Source: Altererythrobacter sp. CAU 1644
Lineage (GTDB): Bacteria > Pseudomonadota > Alphaproteobacteria > Sphingomonadales > Sphingomonadaceae
Length of the DNA stretch: 64,000 nt
Direction of reading: 5' to 3'
Assembly: GCF_029623755.1 (NCBI RefSeq)
Contig: NZ_CP121106.1
Coordinates: forward strand, 941,001 to 1,005,000
In this document: positions 14,205 to 23,812 of the stretch, one piece after another
Numbering within the stretch: position 1 is the stretch's first letter
How the letters are laid out: each line of letters begins with the position of its first letter
The notes under the pieces: model-generated
Database searches by the model: none
Told to the model about the DNA's origin: nothing
Seen by the model: only the letters and a program-made list of their open reading frames with translations
Made by a program: the position numbers and the translations under genes

Positions 14205-16259
14205 CTACTGGCAGGCGAGGCATTCCTCGTAATCGGTCTGTTCGCCCGCTCCGGCGGACAGTTCGAACTTGGTCGCGTCCTTGGTGTTGTCGGCTTCGAC
14301 CCCGCCCGCGAATCCGGCGCGCTGCACCGACTTCGAGCGCAGGTAGTAGAGCGACTTGATGCCCTTCTCCCACGCCTGGAAGTGCAGCATCATCAGGTCC
14401 CACTTGTCGACATCGGCCGGGATGAACAGGTTCAGCGACTGCGCCTGGTCGATATAGGGCGCGCGGTCGGCGGCGAATTCGAGCAGCCAGCGCTGGTCGA
14501 TTTCGAAGCTGGTCTTGAAGGTCGCCTTCTCTTCCGGCGTCAGGAAGTCGAGGTGCTGGACCGAGCCGCCCTTTTCGAGGATCGAGTTCCACACATTGGT
14601 CGAATCCTTCGACTTCTCGCGCAGGACCTTCTCGAGATAGGGGTTCTTGACGATGAAGCTGCCCGACAGCGTCTTGTGCGTGTAGATATTGGCCGGGATC
14701 GGCTCGATACAGGCCGATGCGCCGCCGCAGATGATGCTGATCGAAGCGGTCGGCGCGATCGCCATCTTGCAGCTGAAGCGCTCCATCGCGCCCATTTCCT
14801 CGGCATCCGGACAGGCGCCGCGTTCCTGCGCCAGCAGCATCGAGGCTTCCGAAGCCTTGCCCTGGATATGCTTGAACATCTTGAGGTTCCAGACCTTCGC
14901 CATCGGGCTTTCGAAACCGATGCCCTTCTGCTGGAGGAAGGAGTGGAAACCCATCACGCCGAGGCCGACCGAGCGTTCGCGCGCGGCGGAATATTTGGCG
15001 CGGGCCATCTCGTCGGGGGCGCGGTCGATATAGTCCTGCAGGACGTTGTCGAGGAAGCGCATGACGTCCTCGATGAAGGTCTTGTCGGTGCCCCACTCGT
15101 CCCACTTTTCGAGGTTGAGCGAGGAGAGGCAGCACACCGCCGTGCGATCGTTGCCGAGGTGATCGCGGCCGGTAGGCAGGGTGATTTCGGCGCACAGGTT
15201 CGAAGTCGAAACCTTGAGGCCCAGCTCGCGGTGATGCTTGGGCATCATCCGGTTCACGGTATCGGAGAAGACGATATAGGGCTCGCCCGTGGCAAGGCGG
15301 GTTTCGACCAGCTTCTGGAACAGCGAGCGCGCGTTGACCGTGCCGCGCACGCTACCATCCTTGGGCGACTTGAGATCGAAGTCGTCACCATTGCGCACCG
15401 CTTCCATGAATTCGTCGCTGACGAGCACACCATGGTGGAGGTTGAGCGCCTTGCGGTTGAAGTCGCCGCTTGGCTTGCGGATCTCGAGGAACTCCTCGAT
15501 CTCCGGGTGCGAGATATCGATGTAGCAGGCGGCCGAACCGCGCCGCAGCGAACCCTGCGAAATCGCCAGCGTCAGCGAATCCATCACCCGCACGAAGGGG
15601 ATGATGCCGCTGGTCTTGCCGTTGAGGCCGACCGGCTCGCCGATGCCGCGGACATTGCCCCAATAGGTGCCGATGCCGCCGCCCTTCGAGGCGAGCCACA
15701 CGTTCTCGTTCCAGGTATTGACGATGCCGTCGAGGCTGTCCTCGACGCTGTTGAGATAGCAGCTGATCGGCAGGCCGCGATTGGTGCCGCCGTTCGAGAG
15801 GACAGGCGTGGCCGGCATGAACCACAGCTTGGAGATGTAGTCGTAGAGCCGCTGCGCATGGTCGGCATCGTCGGCGTAATAATCCGCCACGCGCGCGAAC
15901 AGGTCCTGGTATTTCTCACCGGGCAGCAGGTAGCGATCGGTCAGCGTCTCCTTCCCGAATTCGGTCAGGTTCGCATCGCGCGCCTCGTCGATCTGGACGT
16001 CGAAGCGACGCTCCATCACCTTCTTGCTGTCGCCATCGGCAGCCGACTTGGCCACCTCTGCCATCGCGCCGGCCAAAGCCTCGCCCGCCTTTTCGGCGAC
16101 CAGCTCGTCCGAACCCTTGTCTGCTTTTTCCATCGTTACCGCCTTGGCCGTTTTGGAGGCCGACGAAGACTTGCCGCGCGGCTGTTCCGTGGTGGGTGCG
16201 GTGCTTTCCAAATCCTGCTCCAGACCCATCGCCGCTTCGTCTCCAATCCTCAATTCCAT
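14205..16259 (-). CDS. nrdA: Ribonucleoside-diphosphate reductase, alpha subunit
   Basis: The product is the large R1 subunit of class Ia ribonucleotide reductase, 684 aa from ATG 16259. It shows the substrate-site Cys (SCYLNSVEDS), the thiyl radical region (TSNLCAEITLPTG) and a C-terminal CxxC (Cys680 and Cys683 in ECLACQ) that is reduced by thioredoxin. It reduces ribonucleotides to deoxynucleotides with NrdB (10136-11215). A low-complexity N-terminal extension (about 1-80) precedes the catalytic core. Candidate NrdR sites lie upstream. Confidence 0.95.
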   Translation of the reverse strand: MELRIGDEAAMGLEQDLESTAPTTEQPRGKSSSASKTAKAVTMEKADKGSDELVAEKAGEALAGAMAEVAKSAADGDSKKVMERRFDVQIDEARDANLTEFGKETLTDRYLLPGEKYQDLFARVADYYADDADHAQRLYDYISKLWFMPATPVLSNGGTNRGLPISCYLNSVEDSLDGIVNTWNENVWLASKGGGIGTYWGNVRGIGEPVGLNGKTSGIIPFVRVMDSLTLAISQGSLRRGSAACYIDISHPEIEEFLEIRKPSGDFNRKALNLHHGVLVSDEFMEAVRNGDDFDLKSPKDGSVRGTVNARSLFQKLVETRLATGEPYIVFSDTVNRMMPKHHRELGLKVSTSNLCAEITLPTGRDHLGNDRTAVCCLSSLNLEKWDEWGTDKTFIEDVMRFLDNVLQDYIDRAPDEMARAKYSAARERSVGLGVMGFHSFLQQKGIGFESPMAKVWNLKMFKHIQGKASEASMLLAQERGACPDAEEMGAMERFSCKMAIAPTASISIICGGASACIEPIPANIYTHKTLSGSFIVKNPYLEKVLREKSKDSTNVWNSILEKGGSVQHLDFLTPEEKATFKTSFEIDQRWLLEFAADRAPYIDQAQSLNLFIPADVDKWDLMMLHFQAWEKGIKSLYYLRSKSVQRAGFAGGVEADNTKDATKFELSAGAGEQTDYEECLACQ

Positions 16260-16822
16260 CTTGTATGCCCCGCTTTCTAGCCCCCGTGGAAGAACCGCCC
16301 CTTGTGCAGCGATGTTCCACATGTGTTCGACTCGGCGAAGTTGCCTTCACCTAGCAATTTTCGGGCAGCGACGGTGAATTAGTTTTCCCGTTTTTGCCCA
16401 CAGCCCTCAGACTATTTGCGACCCGACAGACCGACTCGTTCCCCTACTCGCAGATATGGTGTCTGCGCAGCGAATAACTAGGTCTTGTAGGTGCCCCCGC
16501 GTCTGGAACCACTAGATACTGAATCAGAGCGGACTAGCGTGCAAGAGGGTTAAGCAAAATAAACCGTCGTCTTCCGCAGCTTGCGCGGACGAAATTTCAT
16601 GTTGCACCGCAGCGACGCGGCGGTTTTGCTTGGCTTGCCAAATGCGCAAGCCCAAAAATGAATCCGTGAAAAAATTTTTGCGGGCAAAAGCGTTCGGCAG
16701 GGGTTGAGAATCAATCGAATCCAGCCGCGCAATATTCGAATCCGAACGCGCGCTCCCGATGCCAGCCGAACGCACCCCGGCCAGCCGGAAAGCGGCTTTT
16801 GAGGACAGCGCGGCGGGAAGGT
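16260..16822. other. Intergenic region upstream of nrdA
   Basis: About 560 bases without a convincing gene. It holds the nrdA promoter region, three NrdR-box-like motifs (16447-16524) and an AT-rich A/T tract at about 16670-16685. A minus-strand ORF through 16524-16922 has no ribosome site and overlaps the hydrolase gene, so it is not counted. Confidence 0.5.
16447..16524 (-). promoter_or_regulatory. Candidate NrdR box cluster
   Basis: GCAGATATGGTGT (16450-16462) matches the 3' half of the NrdR consensus. CTAGATACTG (16512-16521) matches the core CwAtATaTwG at 8 of 10, and its centre is 62 bp (two 31-bp steps) from the first. A weaker CTAGGTCTTG lies at 16478-16487. Paired NrdR boxes usually sit upstream of nrd genes. 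Confidence 0.3.
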
Positions 16823-17731
16823 TCAGGCCGCTGCGGCGCGCTCGCTCTCGACCGACCTGGCGTGCTCGGCGATGGTACGCGCGACCGGCTCGACCATCGC
16901 CAGCGGGAGGTCGTGACCCCATCCCGGAAAGGTCACCAGCCTCGCCTGCGGAATATGCGCCGCCGTGTCGTGGGCATGCGCCACCGGGATCAGCGGATCG
17001 TCGTCGCCATGCAGCACCAGCGTCGGCGCCTTGACCTGGCGCAGCCGTTCGCGGCGGTCGCCATCGGCCACGATCGCGCCCATCTGGCGGATGAAACCTT
17101 CGGGATAGACGCTGCGCCTGACATTGGCGCGGACGCGTTCCTCCAGCCGGCCTTCGTCCGGCGGAAAACCGGGGCTGCCGATCGCCCGCGCGACCATCTT
17201 GCCGTGCGCAACCAGCGCGTCTTCCTCCATCGAGCTCGGCCGCCGGGTCAGCGCGCGCATGGCGTGCTTGCCCGCGGGCGGGAGCCTGCGGTGCCCGGTG
17301 GTCGACATGACCGAGGTGAGGCTGCGCAGGCGTTCGGGATGGCGAATCGCGGCGTGCTGCGCGATCATTCCGCCCATCGATGCGCCCACCACATGCGCGC
17401 GCTCGACCGCGAGCGCATCGAGCACGCCGATCGCATCGTCGGCCATGTCGGACAGGCTATAGGGGGTGTTGATCGGCAGGCGCAGCCGGTCCCAGATGAG
17501 CAGCTTGAGGATCCCGGGCGACTTCACGCCGTGGAACTTGTGGCTGAGGCCGATGTCGCGATTGTCGAAGCGGATGACGCGGAAGCCATGCCCTGCCAGC
17601 TCGTCGAGCAGCTCGTCGGGCCAGAAGGTCATCTGCGCGCCGACTCCCATGATCATCAGCATGGTCGGGTCCGACGGGTTTCCGCGTTCGTCGTACTCAA
17701 TGGTAATGCCGTTGGCAGTCAGTTGCGGCAT
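16823..17731 (-). CDS. Alpha/beta-hydrolase
   Basis: The 302-aa protein is a classical alpha/beta-hydrolase: oxyanion region MLMIMGVGAQMTFW, nucleophile motif GASMGG (Ser), the acid near VLHGDDDPLIP and catalytic His in GWGHDLP. The substrate cannot be inferred. It stands alone between nrdA and the TonB-like gene with an ATG at 17731. Confidence 0.85.
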   Translation of the reverse strand: MPQLTANGITIEYDERGNPSDPTMLMIMGVGAQMTFWPDELLDELAGHGFRVIRFDNRDIGLSHKFHGVKSPGILKLLIWDRLRLPINTPYSLSDMADDAIGVLDALAVERAHVVGASMGGMIAQHAAIRHPERLRSLTSVMSTTGHRRLPPAGKHAMRALTRRPSSMEEDALVAHGKMVARAIGSPGFPPDEGRLEERVRANVRRSVYPEGFIRQMGAIVADGDRRERLRQVKAPTLVLHGDDDPLIPVAHAHDTAAHIPQARLVTFPGWGHDLPLAMVEPVARTIAEHARSVESERAAAA

Positions 17732-17835
17732 GAATGGTGCGCCCTCACGTTTATCGATTTGCTGCGATTGTTCCGCAGTCTGGTCGATAAACGCGAGGGC
17801 GGCAAGTCGGGTCCCGAGGGACCGGGCGGCGGCGA

Positions 17836-18330
17836 TCAGCCGCCTAGCACTACGACCGATGCTTCGTCATTGCCCAGCGCAAGCCGGGACGCTTCGGACC
17901 GGGCCAGCTCCTGTTCGAGGGCAGCGAATTCCTCCGGGTTCTGGGCGAAGATGATATTGGCCTGGAAAGTGCGCTGGTGCGGATTGCTGACGGGCACCTC
18001 GTCGAGATTGCGCAGGTGGCGTACCGCGCGAGCGGCAACCGTGTCGGTGCGGCGGTGGCCGGTGCTGCGATAGACCTCAAGGTCGGTCGCGCGGCCTTGC
18101 TCATCGAGCTGGAAGCGCAGTTGCACGATCCCGCTGACGGGTTCCACGCGCGCAGCCCAGACAGAATCGATCAGGCGGCGGTCGAGCGTCTGCTGGACCG
18201 ACTCGGTCCAGCTTTCCATCGCCGCGGTTTCCACGAGAATGGATTGCTCGCCCGCCAGCGCCGGGACAGCGGGAGTCAGCGCCGCGAAAGCGAGTGCGGC
18301 GGCGAGGGTAGTCTTCATTGGGGGTGTCAT
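17836..18330 (-). CDS. TonB C-terminal-like exported protein
   Basis: The 164-aa product has a signal peptide (MTPPMKTTLAAALAFAALTPAVPALAG) and a TonB-type C-terminal domain: WTESVQQTLDRRLIDSVW, then GIVQLRFQLDEQGRATDLEVYRSTGHRRTD...AARAVRHLRNL. It lacks the long Pro-rich linker of true TonB, so it probably acts as a stand-alone periplasmic protein. ATG 18330 has an AAGGAT ribosome site; the Met four residues later is also possible. Confidence 0.65.
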   Translation of the reverse strand: MTPPMKTTLAAALAFAALTPAVPALAGEQSILVETAAMESWTESVQQTLDRRLIDSVWAARVEPVSGIVQLRFQLDEQGRATDLEVYRSTGHRRTDTVAARAVRHLRNLDEVPVSNPHQRTFQANIIFAQNPEEFAALEQELARSEASRLALGNDEASVVVLGG

Positions 18331-18620
18331 TGGATCATCCTTGGTGTTGAAGGGATGATCGGCCAGCAGGACCAGCGTTGCCGAGCACCAGTCCCATTAC
18401 TCGTGCGTTGGCGTAGTTGGTCGATCGGGAGGCGAGCCCGGCAATAAGCGGGGGTCTTGAGGTTGGGGATGGGCCCGCCTCCTGATGCTGTTTTCGCGGA
18501 TCGGGCCGGATCGCTCAACGCGGCATCGGCGAACGACGGCGGATTTCCGCGAGCGGCGTTCCCGCCCGACGAACGGATATCGCCTATCGATGAATGATCG
18601 GCCGCTCGCCGATCGGCGCC

Positions 18621-20093
18621 TCAATCGTCGATGATGGCCCGCGCATGGCGGCTGATCTCGTCGATCAGCGCGTCGAGATCGGCGTAGGTCGTGCGGTGGT
18701 TGGTGATGCAGACGCGCAATGCGAAGCGCCCGCCAAGCAGGGTTTGCGAGGGAACGGCGAAGCCCGATTCCTGCACGCGCATCAGCAATTCCTCGTTGAG
18801 ACGGTCGAGTGCGTCCTCGTCATACCCATCCGCCAGATGGCGGAAACACACGATGTTGAGCGAGGTCGGGGCCAGCCGCTCGAGATCGGGATGCGCGTCG
18901 ACCTTGGCCGAAAGATATTGCGCCTGCTCGATGTTCTGCCCGATCACCGCGCCGATCCGGTCGACGCCCTGCTGCTTCATGCTCATCCAGGCCTTGAGCG
19001 CGCGGAAGCTGCGCGAAAGCTGGATGCCGCGATCGGCGAAATAGGTATTGTTGACCCCCACCCCGCGCATTGCCGGCATGAGATAGCTCGCGGAAGTGCC
19101 ATAGGTCTTGTCCTGCGCGTCGCTGCTGCGCGTCAGCACGCAGCCGATCTCGTAGGGCATGTAGCCCCACTTATGGAGGTCGAAGGCGATCGAATCGGCC
19201 TGCGCCTGCGCTTCGACCAGATGCCTGTGCCGCTCGCTCCAGGCGGCGAGCGAACCGAAGGCACCGTCGACATGCAGCCAGCAGTCGAATTCGTCGGCGA
19301 GCGTGCGCAGCGCCGCGATGTCGTCCACCGCACCGGTGTTTACCGTGCCGACCGTGCCGATGATGCAGAACGGCTTGTCGCCGGCGGCGATGTCCGCCTC
19401 GATCATCGCGCGCAGCGCCGCGACGTCGACCGTGTAATCCTCGCTCGCCGGAACCGAACGAAACGCCTGCCGCCCCAACCCCATCAGCTCGCAGGCCTTG
19501 TAGATCCAGCTATGCGTCTCGCTGCCGCCATAGCAGGTGAAGCGCGGAGCCTCCGAACTCTGCAAACCCTCGGTGCGCAGGGCGAAGCCCGCCTTCTCGT
19601 TGCGCGCGACGGCCAGCCCGTTAAGATTGGCCATGGTTCCGCCGCTCACCAGGATGCCCGAAGCGTCCTGCGGATAGCCGACCAGCTGGGCGAGCCAGCG
19701 GATCACCTGCTGTTCGACATAGAGCGCCGACTGGTCGTAGCCCGCACCGTGGGCGTTCATCCCGGCCATCAGCATCTCGCCGAGCATGCCGGTGACGGTG
19801 CCATTGCCCATCACCCAGCCAAAGAAACGCGGATGCAGATTGCCGGTGGGATAGGGCAGTACCCGCTCGCGAAACTCGTCATAGACCTGCGCCAATGGAG
19901 TGCCTTCCCGCGGGAGATTCTCGTCGAGCGCCGCGCGAACCTCGTCCGGAACATGTTGCCAGGCCGGTCGCTCGCGCACCGATTGGAGATAGTCGAACAT
20001 GTCGTCGACCATGCGGTGCGCGACTGCGCGGTCGGCTTCCCAGTCGGCGGGATCAAGAGATACGGTAGTCGCGTCGCGGTCGCTGGTCGTCAT
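18621..20093 (-). CDS. PLP-dependent decarboxylase, group II
   Basis: The 490-aa protein matches the aromatic-amino-acid/diaminobutyrate decarboxylase group. The PLP site is visible in IAFDLHKWGYMPYE (catalytic Lys), with ILVSGGTMANLNGLAVARN binding the cofactor phosphate and the HVDGAFGS Asp. It removes CO2 from an amino acid; specificity is not evident. ATG 20093 (MTTSDRD) has GAAGGA six bases upstream. It follows the flavoprotein gene by 55 bases on the same strand. Confidence 0.85.
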   Translation of the reverse strand: MTTSDRDATTVSLDPADWEADRAVAHRMVDDMFDYLQSVRERPAWQHVPDEVRAALDENLPREGTPLAQVYDEFRERVLPYPTGNLHPRFFGWVMGNGTVTGMLGEMLMAGMNAHGAGYDQSALYVEQQVIRWLAQLVGYPQDASGILVSGGTMANLNGLAVARNEKAGFALRTEGLQSSEAPRFTCYGGSETHSWIYKACELMGLGRQAFRSVPASEDYTVDVAALRAMIEADIAAGDKPFCIIGTVGTVNTGAVDDIAALRTLADEFDCWLHVDGAFGSLAAWSERHRHLVEAQAQADSIAFDLHKWGYMPYEIGCVLTRSSDAQDKTYGTSASYLMPAMRGVGVNNTYFADRGIQLSRSFRALKAWMSMKQQGVDRIGAVIGQNIEQAQYLSAKVDAHPDLERLAPTSLNIVCFRHLADGYDEDALDRLNEELLMRVQESGFAVPSQTLLGGRFALRVCITNHRTTYADLDALIDEISRHARAIIDD

Positions 20094-20148
20094 GCACATC
20101 CTTCCACTGGGGGAAGGCTTACCCTCCAACGCGCCGCGGTTCCACCCG

Positions 20149-21828
20149 TCAGGCGGCCTGCAGTTCGGCCGGCATCAGCCGCAGGACATGTCCCTCGAAA
20201 TCGACCGTGTTGGACTTGGCTTCGCCATCGATCGCAAAGCCCGGATAGCCGCTCTCGGCGACCTCGTCGCAGACATTGCGATAGGCGTGAACGCCGCCGA
20301 TGTAGACGGTGAAGACGCGCGGTTTGCCGGGCACGTTCGCCCCCAGGTACCAGGTGTTGGCCTGCGGGTGCAGCGACATGTTGAACAACACGTCGACATG
20401 CTCGCCCCATTCCTTCTGGCTTTCCGGCAGCGGCTCGACCTGCCCCGCGCCGCGCTCGCGCAGGTGCACCAGAAGGTCGGCGATCCAGTCGACATGCTGC
20501 TCGATCGAGACCACCATGTTCGAGCCGACCGAGGGGCTTTGCGGGCCGGTGATCATGAACAAATTGGGAAAGCCCGCGCTCATCAGCCCGAGGTGGGTGT
20601 GCGGCCCCTCGGCCCATTTCTCGCGCAGCTTCTCGCCGCCGCGCCCGCGAATGTCGATCCGGTTGAGCGAGCCGGTCATCGCGTCGAAGCCGGTCGCGAG
20701 CACGAGCGCATCGGCCTCGTAGAGCTTGTCCGAGGTGCGCACGCCCTGCGGCTCGATCGTATCGATCGGCGTCGCGTTGAGATCGACCAGTTCGACATTG
20801 TCGCGGTTGAAGGTCTCGTAATAGCCGATGTCGACGCACAGCCGCTTGGTCGCGATGGGGTAGCTGCGCGGGGTGAGCAGTTCGGCGGTATCGGGATCCG
20901 CGACCTTCTCCCTGATCTTGCCGCGCACGAATTCGGCGATGCGTTCGTTGGCGTCGCGGTCGGTCCCGGAATCGAGATGCGAGGCCATGAAGCCCACCAG
21001 CCCGCCCATCGCCCAGCGCTGTTCCATCTCGGCCTGGAATTCGTCTTCGGGGATCGACAGCACCGTTTTCGGGGTCTGCGGCAGCACCCGCGCCGCGCCG
21101 AGCAGCGAACGCCGCTGCGCCTCGCGGAACTCGCCGTAGCTTTGCTTGAGCTGGCCGACGAACTCGCGGTCGGTCGGATGGTTCTGCGCCGGCACGACAT
21201 AATTGGGCGTGCGCTGGAAGATCGTGAGGCGATCGGCTTCCGCCGCAATCACCGGCGTCGACTGGATCGCGCTCGACCCGGTGCCGATCACCGCCACCTT
21301 CTTGCCGGTGAAGTCGACGCCCTGGTGCGGCCATTGCCCGGTCGAATAGACCTCGCCCGCGAAGCTATCGAGGCCGGGGATGTCGGGCCGGTTGAAGGAG
21401 GACAGGCAGCCCAGCCCGGTGATGCAATATGGCGCGGTGTAGCTCTTCCCGGTGTCGGTAGTGACGGTCCAGCGCGCACTGCCTTCATCCCAATGCGCGG
21501 CCAGGACGCGGGTCTCGAACTCTATATCGCGCCTGAGGTCGAACCGCTCGGCAACGTGCTGGAGATAACGCAAGATCTCGGGCTGCGCGGCATAACGCTC
21601 GCTCCACTCCCATTCCTGCTGCAAGTCCTCATCGAAGGAATAGGAATATTCAAAACTCTCGATATCGCAGCGCGCGCCCGGATAGCGATTCCAGTACCAG
21701 GTGCCGCCGACATCGTCCGCCGCCTCGATCACTTGCGCGCTGAAGCCCAACCCGCGCAGCTTGTGCAGCATGTAGAGGCCGGAAAAGCCAGCCCCGATGA
21801 TGATCGCGTCGAATTCCCGGTCTGCCAT
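20149..21828 (-). CDS. Baeyer-Villiger-type flavin monooxygenase
   Basis: The 559-aa protein has two Rossmann motifs, GAGFSG near the N-terminus (FAD) and VIGTGSSA (NADPH). The intervening region FAGEVYSTGQWPHQGVDFTGKKV corresponds to the BVMO fingerprint FxGxxxHxxxW, but Ser occupies the His position. The family oxidises ketones to esters with O2 and NADPH. The missing His makes the reaction uncertain. It lies between nadB and the decarboxylase, all on the minus strand. Confidence 0.8.
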   Translation of the reverse strand: MADREFDAIIIGAGFSGLYMLHKLRGLGFSAQVIEAADDVGGTWYWNRYPGARCDIESFEYSYSFDEDLQQEWEWSERYAAQPEILRYLQHVAERFDLRRDIEFETRVLAAHWDEGSARWTVTTDTGKSYTAPYCITGLGCLSSFNRPDIPGLDSFAGEVYSTGQWPHQGVDFTGKKVAVIGTGSSAIQSTPVIAAEADRLTIFQRTPNYVVPAQNHPTDREFVGQLKQSYGEFREAQRRSLLGAARVLPQTPKTVLSIPEDEFQAEMEQRWAMGGLVGFMASHLDSGTDRDANERIAEFVRGKIREKVADPDTAELLTPRSYPIATKRLCVDIGYYETFNRDNVELVDLNATPIDTIEPQGVRTSDKLYEADALVLATGFDAMTGSLNRIDIRGRGGEKLREKWAEGPHTHLGLMSAGFPNLFMITGPQSPSVGSNMVVSIEQHVDWIADLLVHLRERGAGQVEPLPESQKEWGEHVDVLFNMSLHPQANTWYLGANVPGKPRVFTVYIGGVHAYRNVCDEVAESGYPGFAIDGEAKSNTVDFEGHVLRLMPAELQAA

Positions 21829-21891
21829 AATGCTCTCCCTGCGACCCGGGTCGGCCGAGATTGTCGCGCGGAATGGTAGGAGAGTCGAGTC

Positions 21892-23478
21892 CTAGGGCAC
21901 CAGCACCGTGTCGCGCGCGACCGGATCGGTCTCGGGATAGTCGAGCGTGTAGTGCAACCCGCGGCTTTCGTGCCGATGGAGCGCGCTTTTCACGATCAGC
22001 TCGGCCGCCTTGAGCAGATTGCGCAGCTCGATCAGGTCGGTGGTGACGACGAAGCTGCCGTAATAGTCCTCGACCTCTTCCTGCAGCAGGCGGATCCGGT
22101 TGGCGGCGCGTTCGAGCCGCTTGGTCGTGCGCACGATGCCGACATAGTTCCACATGAAGCGGCGGATCTCGGTCCAGTTCTGTTTGATCACGACCTGCTC
22201 GTCCGAATCAGACACGCGGCTTTCGTCCCAGTCGCGGATCGGAGGCGGCGCATCGAGCTGGTCCCAGCAGGCGAGCACGTCCTTCGCTGCCGCTTCGCCG
22301 AAAACGAAGCATTCGAGGAGCGAGTTCGAGGCCAGGCGATTGGCGCCGTGGAGACCACTTTCGGTGCATTCGCCCGCCGCCCACAGGCCCGGCAGGTCGG
22401 TGCGAGCGTCGAGCCCGATCAGCACCCCGCCGCAGGTGTAATGCTGCGCCGGGACCACCGGGATCGGGTCCCTCGTCATGTCGATGCCGAGACCCAGGAG
22501 CTTCTCGTGGATCGTGGGGAAATGCTCCTTCACGAATTCGGGCGGCTGGTGGCTGATGTCGAGGTGCACGTAATCGAGGCCATAGCGCTTGATCTGGTCG
22601 TCATTGGCGCGCGCCACGATATCGCGCGGGGCCAGCTCCATCCGCCCCGGATCGTATTTCTCCATGTAGCGCTCGCCGGTCACCGGATTGAACAGCCGCC
22701 CGCCCTCGCCGCGTACCGCCTCGGTGATGAGGAAGTTCTTGACCTCAAGATTGTAGAGGCAGGTCGGGTGGAATTGCATCATCTCCATGTTGGAGACGCG
22801 GCATCCCGCGCGCCAGGCCATGGCGATCCCGTCCCCCGTGGCGCCGCGCGGCGCGGTCGAGAAGAGGTAGCAGCGTCCCGCGCCGCCAGCGGCGAGCACG
22901 GTCGCACGCGCAAGATGCTTCTCGACCCGCCCACTTTCCTCGTCGAGCGCATAGACGCCCCAGACACGGCCATCGCCCGAGAATTTCTCGCCATGGCGAC
23001 CGGTAATCAGATCGATGCAGGTGCGCCCGGGCAGCAGCGTGATGTTGGGGTTGGCCTTGGCCGCGTTGAGCAGGGCCTCCTGAACCGCCCAGCCGGTCGC
23101 ATCGTTGACATGGACGATGCGGCGATGGCTGTGCCCGCCCTCGCGGGTGAGGTGGAGGTCGCCGCTCTCGCGGTTGAAGGGCACGCCTAGTTCCACCAGC
23201 CGGTCGATTGAGGCCGGCGCGTTCTCGATCACGAATTCGACCGTCTCGCGCCGGTTGAGTCCGGCCCCGGCAACCATGGTGTCGCGGATGTGGTTCTCGA
23301 AAGTGTCGCCCGCGTCGAGCACCGCGGCGATGCCGCCCTGCGCCCAGGCGGTCGACCCGCCGGTGAGCGACCCCTTGGCCAGCACCAGGACCTTTTTCGT
23401 TTCGGCCAGCGCCAGCGCCGCGGTCAGACCCGCCGCACCCGAACCAATTACGAGAACGTCGTGATGCTCTGCTGTCAT
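21892..23478 (-). CDS. nadB: L-aspartate oxidase
   Basis: The 528-aa protein oxidises L-aspartate to iminoaspartate, the first step of de novo NAD synthesis. The FAD dinucleotide motif VIGSGAAGLTAALALAE is near the N-terminus, with GGSTAWAQGGIAAV, the HRRIVHVNDATGWAVQ region and the C-terminal GLHGANRLASNSLLECFVFGEAAA block. Length is usual for NadB. It is the first of a run of minus-strand genes with the monooxygenase 63 bases downstream. nadA and nadC are not in the window. Confidence 0.9.
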   Translation of the reverse strand: MTAEHHDVLVIGSGAAGLTAALALAETKKVLVLAKGSLTGGSTAWAQGGIAAVLDAGDTFENHIRDTMVAGAGLNRRETVEFVIENAPASIDRLVELGVPFNRESGDLHLTREGGHSHRRIVHVNDATGWAVQEALLNAAKANPNITLLPGRTCIDLITGRHGEKFSGDGRVWGVYALDEESGRVEKHLARATVLAAGGAGRCYLFSTAPRGATGDGIAMAWRAGCRVSNMEMMQFHPTCLYNLEVKNFLITEAVRGEGGRLFNPVTGERYMEKYDPGRMELAPRDIVARANDDQIKRYGLDYVHLDISHQPPEFVKEHFPTIHEKLLGLGIDMTRDPIPVVPAQHYTCGGVLIGLDARTDLPGLWAAGECTESGLHGANRLASNSLLECFVFGEAAAKDVLACWDQLDAPPPIRDWDESRVSDSDEQVVIKQNWTEIRRFMWNYVGIVRTTKRLERAANRIRLLQEEVEDYYGSFVVTTDLIELRNLLKAAELIVKSALHRHESRGLHYTLDYPETDPVARDTVLVP

Positions 23479-23622
23479 GCCAGCGTCATGGCGAGAAGCG
23501 CGCGCCGGAGCAAGGCAAATGCGTGTCGCCGCCGCGCCTTCCCGGCCGCCCCGAAGCCGGTGCGATTACAGGATTTTAATGTGACCGGGGGCCGGCTTCG
23601 CCGCAGACAATTCCGCTTGAGA

Positions 23623-23802
23623 ATGAGGTGGATAGCTCTCCTGGCAAGCCTGCGCTGCGCGATCGGGCGGCACGTTCCGACGCGTCACCGCGTCAACTGG
23701 GACGGCGCGACTTATTGCGGCACCTGCACCGGTTGCGGCGCGCCGATCCGGCGCATTGCGCGCGGAAAATGGCGTGTCGATCAGGACCACGATCTGCGGT
23801 GA
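23623..23802 (+). CDS. Small zinc-ribbon-like protein
   Basis: ATG 23623 opens a 59-aa ORF (MRWIALLASLRCAIGRHVPTR...) with a CxxCxxC cluster (YCGTCTGCGAPIRRIARGKW). The ribosome site is weak and the N-terminus is short and hydrophobic. It fits the many tiny zinc-ribbon hypotheticals of alphaproteobacteria. It lies convergent with DUF6265. Confidence 0.45.
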   Translation: MRWIALLASLRCAIGRHVPTRHRVNWDGATYCGTCTGCGAPIRRIARGKWRVDQDHDLR

Positions 23803-23812
23803 AGGCGCGCGC

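Noticed and set aside
16524..16922. Minus-strand ORF of 132 aa ahead of the nrdA upstream region
   Set aside because: It overlaps the alpha/beta-hydrolase gene, has no ribosome site, no recognisable domain and low-complexity composition.
18397..18624. 75-aa minus-strand ORF with an Arg-rich segment (IDRRYPFVGRERRS)
   Set aside because: The DRR/ERR-like stretch recalls the small proteins at 86 and 1054, but there is no ribosome site or upstream element, and the rest does not match. Chance is more likely.
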